Assembly (NCBI RefSeq): GCF_902806685.2
Contig: NC_048561.1
Location: forward strand, 7,467,439-7,531,438
Reading direction: 5' to 3'
DNA: 64,000 bases
Source: Maniola hyperantus
Taxonomy: Eukaryota; Arthropoda; Insecta; Lepidoptera; Nymphalidae
In this document: in pieces, positions 11,728 through 22,400 of the stretch
How the letters are laid out: each line of letters begins with the position of its first letter
How positions within the stretch are numbered: position 1 is the stretch's first letter
The notes under the pieces: model-generated
What the model was told of the DNA's origin: nothing
Database searches by the model: none
Seen by the model: only the letters and a program-made list of their open reading frames with translations
Position numbers and translations under genes: made by a program

Positions 11728-11868
11728 CTCTATATATATACGCACTAATATGACCCCATAGACGATGCCACGCAACCATCAAACCACGTTTTAGTCTTTT
11801 TAAGTACAAAATTCGTCACGCTATTGAGAAATAGGCTCTAAATTAAACTGACAGGTTAGAAAGATGGG

Positions 11869-11977
11869 TTCCCAACGAGTCACACTGAATTGTGTCACAC
11901 TGTGACTCGTTGGGAATCCATCGAAAAAAAATATCCCATCGAGTCACACCCAAGCTACAGTGTGACTCGTTGGGAAT
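11869..11977. repeat. Two adjacent hairpins built on one 19-base word
   Basis: TTCCCAACGAGTCACACTG (11869) pairs with 11898-11916, with one mismatch. A second pair follows at 11932-11948 and 11960-11977. All four arms share GAGTCACAC/GTGTGACTC, so one palindrome has been duplicated in tandem. Confidence 0.65.
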
Positions 11978-12202
11978 TACTATACACGTAAATAGTACAA
12001 TTCCTCCCAAAATGTAAAACACGACCTGATATTTTGTAAACCCGTACATTTAGTTCGATTTGCATAAAAATGGATTTCGCAGAATATCCCAAGCTTATTT
12101 TTCCGCGGAAAATTCTAGAAATAAAAGGAGTAATGGCATCGTAAAATCGGAAGAGTTCTAATCTCCGCCAAAACGGGCGGTTTGATGGTTCACTCGCAAG
12201 CC

Positions 12203-12358
12203 GTCGAGCCAAACGATTTCCAACTCTAGTGACATATAGTTGAGGTATATATTCGTTTGTTCCCGACATATATGGGCAATCTGTCGAGCCAAACGATTCC
12301 CAACTCTAGTTTCATACAGTTGAGGTATATATTCGTTTGTTCTCCACATATATATGGA
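12203..12358. repeat. Tandem duplication, two copies of about 80 bp
   Basis: Both copies start GTCGAGCCAAACGATT and run through TTGAGGTATATATTCGTTTG to an ACATATATGG end. The offset is 80 bases. A few substitutions separate the copies. No function is evident. Confidence 0.7.
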
Positions 12359-12983
12359 TGTGTGTTATCGCGGCATCGTGGTGATTGCAGCGGTTTTGAG
12401 ATTTACTCACTCGAGCCTCTTTGTTTTACGCTTTGTTTTCCAAATATATACATGTATAATTGTATATTTGTATGTTAACGAGAATATTTTGTGTATACAT
12501 CTTAAATATGTTGTATATTTTGCGTCGATATATAACATATTTGTGCAGTTACGGTGGATTGAAAAAGGACTTTGAATTCTTATGTCAAAAAAATAAGTTC
12601 ATTGTGTCTGTGAGTTATGAGGAAGGGAAACATAATGCATAATACATATTCAATTTTTTTTTAAAAATGACTATAATGTATTTTGAATATTAAAAATTAA
12701 CGTGTAATGAATACAGTAAAATATACATTAATTTTATTTTATTAAATATTCATAGAATTATAAAACGTTTTAACCATTCAAATTGAAATCAAAGTCATGT
12801 ATATATGTGTGATTGTACAATATATATTTTGAAGTCATTATTTCAAATATTTACTAGAAATTATGACTAATTAAATTGGCTAACTCCGTTGTACACAATT
12901 TCTCAACTAAACTATAATGTCCGAAAGGGATAGAGAAAATATTTAGACCTTCCATTTTAGTTTACAGTACCCGGCATGAAATA
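12359..12983. other. AT-rich spacer, no gene seen
   Basis: Overlapping short open frames here are low-complexity, with no family resemblance. I see no repeats beyond AT runs. Confidence 0.5.
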
Positions 12984-13116
12984 TTGCACATCGAACTTTA
13001 GAAAGTGATTTCGGCTTCGTAGAGCGTTGTCTCTCACTCATTGCTATGCGAGATTTTGTCGGTCTCAACCACAGACTCTACAAAACCGTTATCTCTTTCT
13101 AAAGTTCCATATGTAA
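12984..13116. mobile_element. Fold-back MITE, family C copy 1
   Basis: The arms are CATCGAACTTTAGAAAG and CTTTCTAAAGTTCCATATG. The body has the TAGAGCGTTGTCTCTC and TTTTGTCGGTCTCAACCAC words shared with the copies at 50458-50585 and 54998-55131. Non-coding. Confidence 0.65.
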
Positions 13117-14794
13117 TATTTCCTTCCGGTTGGTTCCGGGAGATTGTATACAACATGATTAGCCATATTATTTAAGTCCATAGTTATAAAAAAACAAAAT
13201 AACTAAAAAAATTCGCTTTTTTAAAAGATTATAGGTACTATTATTGGTAGAAAATCTCAAAACGCGCTGCAACCCCGGGTCCATACGTCATACAAATCTA
13301 CAGTTCATACATACAAGAGTCATACAATGCAGTAGTAATGATTGCTTTAGACTTTAGATATGTATCATGAGCGAGCTGCCGACGCCGCGTGACGTCACGT
13401 CTAACTACGTTCATATACAGGGTGTAGCCAGAACGCTGCCCAAATCGAAGACAGGTGATAGTACTGATGATTTTGGTTACTGATAAGATACCACAAAAAA
13501 CGCGTTTTTTTAGAAATCCTGTATTTTTAACCGACTTCCAAAAGGAGGTGGTTCTCAATTCGGCCTGTTTTTTTTATGTATGTACACTGATTTTTCCGAG
13601 GTTTCTGGACCGATTTGCAAAATTTTTAAAAGTTCACTATATATTGCAAATAAAACATCTGACTGACGCTAGAGGTCAACGAACGTTACGTAAATAGGCA
13701 ACACGGAGTCAATGCCGCGTCGTAGGTGGGGCATTGACCCGAGTTTTGCACGCTACACATTGCGGGTTTGAAAAATACTAAATCACAAAAACTACAAGAT
13801 AAGGCAAATGGTTATTGGCAAATGATTGTTTTGGTTACAGCCTGTATACGTTGCGTTGACGTAAATATACGTTCGGTTTGACATAAACATGTCATGTTGA
13901 CATAAATATACTTTTAGATCGTGTAAACATCCTTTTGGATCATTTGAGCTAGCTTTTCTTAATAGAAATTTACGATTAATCAATCGTTATTTACGTTCAT
14001 GCCAATCGGCATAAACGTATGTTGGGAGTCTGGAATTAGGATCAAATATGACTTTATTTTAAATCTAATTTTGTGGGTAGCTCCTTTTGTTACATATTTT
14101 TAATGGGCGTATTTTTGATTTACATATAACATTATAATTTATAAATTAGCATTCCCGGTTATATTAATTCCATTGCAAACGCATTTTATAATATTATGTA
14201 TTTACGTATATACTGACAGATATTACAGACAAAAAGTTATAAGGGGACATAAATATATACTTTTTTGATAATACAAAGGGATTTAAGAAATCAGAGCCAG
14301 CTGACAGAATAACAACATGAATGGCGCAAAACGTCGCAAGTTGTTGGGAAAACGAGATTTGGCACAATTTGTATATAAATGGCACGAAATTTGTAATACT
14401 GATTCAAGTACGTATATATAATTTACATATTTGTCAATAATTTAGTTTTCAACACGTCACGCGGCGTTCGTAAAATACGTAATTTTTATAATTATTATTA
14501 AAAAAAAATAACAATACAGAGCTGCAATGAGATTCACCGTGTACACTCCCCACAACTTCACTATAAATAATTACATATATATTATATTGATACTATTAAT
14601 AATCATCATATTGCCAACGATCGTGCACTAACTAATCACTACAATTACAAAATAAATCCAAGTCAAGTAATATAAGTACCTACCAATAAGTAATTAATAT
14701 AAGAGAGAGAAAAAAAACGTTTTTGTTTCTTCGTAATATCAAGGACAAACTAAATTATCTGAGATCTTCGCCTTAACTTTACGTTAATTAAGTA
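13117..14794. other. Intergenic DNA 3' of Rbp6, mostly featureless
   Basis: At 13530-13625 there is a dispersed motif, 'AACCGACTTCCAAAAGGAGG', also seen diverged near 39290 and 57073 and probably a transposon end. The rest is AT-rich without a coding frame. The Rbp6 3' UTR may end inside this stretch. Confidence 0.45.
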
Positions 14795-14800
14795 TTTATT
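14795..14800 (-). terminator. Rbp6: Candidate poly(A) signal of Rbp6
   Basis: AATAAA lies on the minus strand about 250 bases after the Rbp6 stop codon. It is the first canonical hexamer I see downstream, but insect musashi-type genes often use long 3' UTRs, so a more distal site may be used. Confidence 0.35.
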
Positions 14801-15049
14801 TCAAAAAAATGCGTATCTTTGCTTCAGACCGTTAGCGGGCCAAAAAATATTGCTTCGAGAAATTGACCTTAACCTATGTCGATGAGCCTTAAGTTACAAA
14901 TACTGAAAACCACGCGCGCGTCTATTTAACGTGGCAAGACGTTTTCGAAAACAATCATATAGGAACTGTTCGGAGAGAAAAAAAATAGCTGCGAGCGCAG
15001 TGAGCTGACCTTCTTTACTTCTTCAGGCGGGGGGATGTTGCGGCGACGC

Positions 15050-15733
15050 TTAGATGTACATGGGGACCCCGTACATCGCACTCCAGTCGACGCCTTGGAA
15101 AGAAGACATGTCGACTCCTGCTAGGGAATACGCCGCACCGAATTGGGGCAAAGTGGGCGCCGGGGCCGGGGCAGGCGGGGCCACCAGGGTCGTCGTAGTC
15201 GCCGCGGTCGGGAGAGCGTACGGGGCATACCTGTACGCGTGCGCCCCGACCGTGGGCACCGCCCCGACCCCACCCGCTGCGTAAACCAAACCTCTTCCGG
15301 GACGTAACACCAACCTCTTCCCCAACGCTAAAGGAGCAGCGGCAACCGCTTCTTTGGGCTGAGCGCGCTTACACTCCACCTTCTTATTCTTAATCGTATG
15401 GAAATGTATGTCACACACGCGTTCGACCGCTTCTTCGGAATGGAAGGTGACGAAGCCGAATCCTCGGTGACGCTTCGTCTGCTGGTCCATCAACATCACG
15501 GCATCTTCGACCAGGCCGAACTGGGAGAAGTACGCGCGGACCTCGTCGGCCGAAGTGTCCTGGCCGACTCCGCCGACGAATATCTTTTTGGTTTTGGCGG
15601 GTTTGGGCGCGCTCTTCGGCGTGGCGTGCTTGGGGTCGATGCGTTTGCCGTCCAGCGTGTGCACGGGGACCGCGAGCACTTTGTCGACGGACGCGGCCTC
15701 CTGGAACGTGATGAAACCGAAGCCGCGCGAACG
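15050..15733 (-). CDS. Rbp6: Rbp6 coding exon 3: RNP1 of RRM1, RRM2, C-terminus, stop
   Basis: It encodes residues 120-346, from RSRGFGF of RRM1 to the TAA stop at 15050-15052. The acceptor is CGCGCAG at 15740-15734, directly before the CGT of Arg120, matching exon 2, which ends in the preceding Gln. The acceptor has almost no pyrimidine tract. The exon is markedly GC-rich (alanine/valine/proline codons ending in C or G) against AT-rich introns, which produces long spurious frames on both strands. It carries all of RRM2 and the tail without an intron. Confidence 0.88.
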   Translation of the reverse strand, partial: RSRGFGFITFQEAASVDKVLAVPVHTLDGKRIDPKHATPKSAPKPAKTKKIFVGGVGQDTSADEVRAYFSQFGLVEDAVMLMDQQTKRHRGFGFVTFHSEEAVERVCDIHFHTIKNKKVECKRAQPKEAVAAAPLALGKRLVLRPGRGLVYAAGGVGAVPTVGAHAYRYAPYALPTAATTTTLVAPPAPAPAPTLPQFGAAYSLAGVDMSSFQGVDWSAMYGVPMYI

Positions 15734-18700
15734 CTGCGCGCGGCCGACCTTCAGTTTTCCAGTCGAGGGTACTTTGCATGCAAAAATTTTTGGGAGGGTA
15801 ATTTCAATTTTTTTGATGTGATACTGAAATTGAATATTTTAAATCCAGATCGAATTTCGCATATACCGATAAGATTTTGGCTGCGAGGCCAGAAATGAAT
15901 GTTATTCCATTTAGGGAATTTTAGTAAAAGAAACGTGTAAAGTGAAAAGTATTAAAGAAAAATCTGCATTTAAAGTTAACACAAAAACATCGGACATAGC
16001 TCACAGGTTATTAATATTGTAATGCAGTTTTTTTTAAATTTCACCTTTTTTTTTTTGTAAAATTTCAGTTCACTTCTCGGCTTCAGAAAAATTACTTCAT
16101 TAAGTAGTGTTTTTTAATGAAAAGGGATACAAAAATTTTTGCATGACTGAAAGGTAATATTGGGAGCAACAAAAATTATAATGTTAATAGAAAACTAGTT
16201 CAATAACCAGAAGTTACCTACAATAACCTACATACTGGTTAAAATTTTCAAAGTCAGGGATCTTTACGGGATATGATAACAGATTACTTTCATGCTTAGT
16301 TATTAGTTTAGTTACTAAAACTTTTACTAGAGGACGTAAACATACGGTTATTTTTAATACTATAGAACAAAGATTTACTTGTTATAATAAATGTTATACA
16401 ATTGTAATAAAAAACGACAAACGGGTATTAAATTACTACCATACATATGGTAATTTTTATATATGACAACCCAAAACAATATTATACCGACGAAAGAACT
16501 ATTTAGCTAGCAAAATTGTCTAAAATCCTACCAAGCAATATCACCCATATTGTCACAAATTTCTACCAATTTGGAAGTATTATTAAAAATTACCCCCGTG
16601 TTGCTATACTAAAAGTACTTTTTATTACTATTTTGGTATTAGATTAACAACCTGCTTAATAATTAGCTATATTTCTAATGAGTGAAATGTACACCTTTTA
16701 AACACAGAAATTTTGGAGTTAGTGTTGCTACATGCAAATTAGTAAAGTTAAAGAATGATTGAGGTAATTTTTTCGTTCTATGATTATAATTAGCGAAAAT
16801 CAAAGAAAACTATAATAAAAACAAGTACTTAAAGTAACAGAAACAAGGATTGATTTACAATTTCGACAATCTACTTTAAAAATTTCATGATATTTTTTAC
16901 ATAAAAAAGCTACATTGAATATTGATTTTTCAATATGGCAACACTAACTTACAAAACGGGAATCTACCGTAGACGTCAAATTGTATATATAGAGACAGGT
17001 CAAGAGGTTAGAAAGATTAGTCTATTACCTAACAATTTCTAGAATGTTAGTGAGTCTAGCATGCCATTATAGACTATTTCATGTATATTTTAGTGTACAT
17101 AAATACGTCATTTCAACCATAGCCCAACTATTGTTTACTTGTCTACTGTACCATAAACAAAATTTCAAAGAAATAGCTGTTTTTCTCGTTTCCTTACCAA
17201 AGACAAATAGAGAGACACCTGCTTTTCAAAGTGTAGTGCGAAAACTTAAATGTTTGAAGCCTTGGGTCCTTTGGTTAACTGGTCTAAAAATATAACTGTT
17301 GAACAACAGAAATTTTGCCTACATTAAAAAAAAAATTAAGTACTTGAAAAACATCAGGAATTTTTCAAAAAGAAATTTGCCTACAGTAAATAAATATGTT
17401 AAAAAAACACTTATTATTATTATTATTCTCTCCTGACATTTATAATGACAAAAAAGTAGAAATTTTACATACATTATAAAAAAAATAGAAGATCTTTTTA
17501 TCATGTATCAAGATTTGGACAATTATATATATTTATGAAAATTGAACTTAGGATGCCTGTCAACTCAAGCAGAATAGAGTGGAGAGTGTTCAGCAGACCA
17601 ATCAACATATTAAAAAGAAATAAAGAAAACTTTTTCTACTTTAATGTTGATATTCTGTTAAAACAATAAACACATCTCCGCGTTACTTCGATTTAATGGA
17701 CATGCACCCTTAGACACTGATGGGTAGTTAAATAATTTAGTATTTTTTTCTCAAATAAAAAAAATGCTAAAAGTTAAATAAATATGCTAGATAAAATCAA
17801 TAAAAATTTGACCAATTGATACATATTTTCTCCTTGATATTTTATTAATTGTGCTTTTATTTTAAACAACTACCCTACATTCAAAAGTAAAAAATAGCAT
17901 TTTGTTTATGGTACACAAACCACTCGCAGACCCTACATCTACCTAACCTAACCGATAGTCCAAAAGACAATCAAATCTAGACACTGACCCAACATGGCTC
18001 CGGCTTCGTTTAGTCTATGGCTGTCTTTGGAGAAACAACACTTTATTATCTGTGCTTTCAATATGGCCGCCTATAAGTTGATCATATATTTTTGTTTTTT
18101 AAACTTATTTTCTAAACGTGAAACGTTGAATATTATTAATTCAAAGTAATTTTTAATTCAAAATATTAATGAATCGAGTTGAGAACATGTGAAAAATATT
18201 TTTTTTAATATTTAAAATTGTTTATGAATTAAAAATTACTCAAAATTAAGTAGAAAGAAATTTTTTTTTGTACAACATCAAATTTATTTGGCAAATTATA
18301 TGGAAAAGCATATTTCACTTATCATATTAATATGAATATGTATTAGAAAAAAAATTAAAACTGGATTAAATTATCAGGAAATTAATAACATCCTGAATAT
18401 TTAACAGCCACAATGTGGCTAATTCTGTTGTACCCAATCTCTGCACTAAACAAAATTTACAGGTCTATATCTAGTGCTATACTGTTCTGCTGGGAGCATT
18501 ACGAGCGGGATAGCAATACATTTTGATCCGTCAATTTAATTTGGTTTAGAGATTGTATTCAAGAGAATTGACCACATTATTTATTTTTTATTTCTTTTCA
18601 GCATTGGTCCTTTGGTTGCATACAAAAATTTAGAAATTAAATTAAACTTTTAAATAGTACTTAGGCAGGTTATTACTATTTTATCGATTAAGTTTTGTGT

Positions 18701-19381
18701 ACACCCATTTTTCAAACCAAAGTAATTGTTTTAACCAACTTCAAAACCAGGATATCTATAATATAAAAATGAATCGCCAAATGTGTTGCTCATCGCAAAT
18801 CTCGAGAACAGCTGAACCGATTTCGCTAATTCTTTTTTTATAATATTCCTTGAAGTACGAGGATGGTTCACTACACGGAGAGAAAAATTTAATTCAACCT
18901 CCCCCTCAATTTTCTAAACTCCACCCGAGCGAAGCCGGGGCAGATAAGCTAGTTATTATTAAAACTACTTGACTGTTCCATCCATATTTCATATGAAGAA
19001 TCATATATCATAGATTTTATACAATAAAAAAAAACCGGCCAAGTGCGAGTCAGGCTCGCGCAACGAGGGTTCCGTACTACAGTCGTATTTTTTCGACATT
19101 TTGCACGATAATTCAGAAACTATGCTGCATAAAAATAAATAAAAATCTGTTTTAGAATGTACAGGTGAAGACCTTTCATATGATACCCCACTTGATATAG
19201 TCACTCACTTCGAAAGTTGAAAATACTAATTATTAGTTCATGACCACAATTTAATTTTTTTTGTGTGATCTAACCCTAAATTCGCGGTTTTCAGATTTTT
19301 CCCCAAATGTCAGCTATAAGATCTACCTACCTGCCAAATTTCATGATTCTAGGTCAACGGGAAGTACCCTGTAGGTTTCTT

Positions 19382-19420
<39 letters not shown>

Positions 19421-22400
19421 GGATAGACAGACAACAAAGTGATCCTATAAGGGTTCCGTTTCTCCTTTTGAGGTACGGAACCCTAAAAAACCAGCCAAGT
19501 GCCAGTCAGACTCGCGCACCGAGGGTTCCCGCCTAAAGTCTAAACAAACAAATGTATGGTACAAACCATGAATTTGTGGTTACATCACAAAAAAAATTAA
19601 ACTGTATTTTCAACTTTCAAAGTAAGGTAACTTTACCAAGTGGGCTATCATATGAAAGGGACATTCTAAAACTGATTTTTATTTACTGTTATGCATATTG
19701 ATTTATCGTGCAAAATGTCGGAAAAAATACCCAAATACGGAACCCTCGCTGTGCGAGTCTGACTCGCACTTGGCCGCTTTTTTATGTCTCTATGACCTGC
19801 ACATGAGTAGTCATATTGGAAAATGATTACAGTTCTGTTTTAAAGTTGATTAAAATTATTATATAAAACCCAAATGTTTATATAAGCAGACTATCTAAAC
19901 TAGCGCCGCCTCACCTGTGTGACGGGATCCTTCATAATGAGCACATCTGTGACGGGCCCGAACATGGCGAAGTATTCCCTGAGCTTCTCCGAGCTGGTCT
20001 GCCAGCTCAGCCCTCCCACGAACAGCTTCGACGGTGATGGGGATGTGGTGCCTGCTGTGGTCGCTACGGGGGTGGACCGCCCTGATGATGGAGAGTTTTC
20101 TGGTGAGGAGATAATAATAGGTCAATAATAAGACGGTGTCCTCACTAGATTACAACATGGGGTTATTCAAGGGGCACCAACAAATTCCTAAAAGGCCGGC
20201 AACGCGTCGGCAATTCGTCTGGTGCCGTAAATGTTCATGGGCGGCGGTAATCACTTAACATCAGGTGAAAAATATTGTGACGAAACCTGCATGGCTAAGA
20301 GTTCTCCATATTGTTTTCAAAGGTGTGTAAAGTCTGACAATCCATGCTGGGCCAACATTGTTGACTATAGCCTAAACCCTTCACATTCTGAGAGAAGTCC
20401 TGTACTGAATAGTGGGGTTAGGAAGGGTTAAAAAAATTAATACTTTTTTTTAAATTGAGATACAAGTTAGCCCTTGACTGCTATCCCACGTGGTGGTGAC
20501 GATGCAGTCTACGATGGAAGCGGGCTAACCTGGAAGGGGTAAGGCAGTTTTTAATAAACCTATGCCCCTTTGGTGTTTACACGGCATCGTACCGGAACGC
20601 TAAATCGCTTGGCGGCACGGCTTTGCCGGTAGGGTAATAACTAGCCGCGGACAAAGCCTCCCACAGACCAGATTAGAAATTTAGAGAATATAAAATTCCA
20701 AATCCCTGTCAGAAATCGAACCCGGGACCTCCCACTAATAAGACCACAGCGCTGACTACTGCACCAGGGAGATCGTCAGGAGCAATTAATTAAAATCTAT
20801 GCCTCCTGGCATGAGTGAGATTGGGAAGTCTTTGGTTTGGTTCCAGGCAGGGGCAGTAAGGAATTTATAATTTCTAGATTAGCTCAGGTCTAGTTTGGTG
20901 AGAGGCTAGATACTGTCTAGTTACATATGCTACTAGCATAGCTTGGCTGGTTCCTGTATCAAGTATCATTATGACCAACACATCACCGGCCCACTACTGA
21001 GTATGGATTTCCTCTAAGAATGAGAAGGGTTATAGGCCACGCTGGCCATGTGCAGATTGGTAGACTTCACACACCTTTGAAAACATTATGGAGAAGTTAT
21101 ATGCGTTTCCATTAATTAAATATCACTTGCTTTAACAGTGAAGGAAAACATCGTGAGGAAACCTGCATGCCTGAGAGTTCTCCATAATGTTCTCAAAGGT
21201 GTGTGAAGTCTACCAATCCGCACATGTCCAGTGTGGTAGACTACGGCCAAACCCTTCTCACTCTAAGAGGAAACCCGTGCTCTGTAGTGAGCCAGCGATA
21301 GGTTGATCATGATGATGATGATGATAGACTAGCTGATACCCATCACTTTGTGTGGATTTAGATTTTTTTAAATCCCATTAGAATTTTTCAAATTCTTTTT
21401 TTTCTTGTATACTTATAAGAAACTAGCTTATGCCCATGACTACACAAATTTCGAACACCTATTTTACCCCCGTAGGGGTTGAATTTTCAAAAATCCTTTC
21501 TTAGTGGATATCTACGTCACAATAGCTATCTGCATGCCAAATTTCAGCCCGATCCGTCCAGTAGTTTGAGCTGTGCGTGAATAGATCAGTCAGTCAGTCA
21601 GTCACTTTTTTATTTCATATATTTAGATAACCTACATGAGAAATTTCATGTATCTAGCAATTTGAGCTGTATGTTAACTTAACATAATATTATCAGTCAA
21701 TAGTTTCTCCTCTTAAAATACTGATTAAGAAGGGTAATCAAATTACCTGTGTTACTATTGGTAGTATAATTAGTTCTAGCACAGGCAATAAACAAGTAGA
21801 TGAAGCCTGTGACTTTGTCTGTGTGGATTTAGTTTTCTTTAATCCTGTGGGAACTCTTTGATTTTCCGAGATAAAAAAACCTATGCCTGACTCCATGATG
21901 CATCTCTGTACCAAATAAAACCTATGCCTGACTCCATGATGCATCTCTGTACCAAATAAAACCTATGCCTGACTCCATGATGCATCTCTGTACCAAATAA
22001 AACCTATGCCTGACTCCATGATGCATCTCTGTACCAAATAAAACCTATGCCTGACTCCATGAGGCATCTCTGTACCAAATAAAACCTATGCCTGACTCCA
22101 TGATGCATCTCTGTACCAAATAAAACCTATGCCTGACTCCATGATGCATCTCTGTACCAAATAAAACCTATGCCTGACTCCATGATGCATCTCTGTACCA
22201 AATAAAACCTATGCCTGACTCCATGATGCATCTCTGTACCAAATAAAACCTATGCCTGACTCCATGATGCATCTCTGTACCAAATAAAACCTATGCCTGA
22301 CTCCATGACGCATCTCTGTACCAAATAAAACCTATGCCTGACTCCATGATGCATCTCTGTACCAAATAAAACCTATGCCTGACTCCATGATGCATCTCTG

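Larger units (their letters stand above)
15734..19914 (-). other. Rbp6: Rbp6 intron 2
   Basis: About 4.2 kb long, with donor CAG|GTGAGG at 19915/19914 and acceptor GCGCAG|CGTTCG at 15734/15733. From 15780 to 18740 it is AT-rich with no recognisable gene or repeat. From 18750 to 18955 there is a T1/T2-like fragment containing 'CCACCCGAGCGAAGCCGGGG'. From 19030 it holds two T3 copies. Confidence 0.75.

Noticed and set aside
15398..15898. 166-residue plus-strand frame, and two other frames (15411-15779 minus, 15555-15821 plus) across the same DNA
   Set aside because: All lie on the GC-rich Rbp6 exon 3 in the wrong frame or strand. The correct frame has two RRMs, so these are shadows.
19382..19431. 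GACA microsatellite as an independent feature
   Set aside because: It is an internal part of the T3 element, present with fewer units in the copy at 32196-32629.
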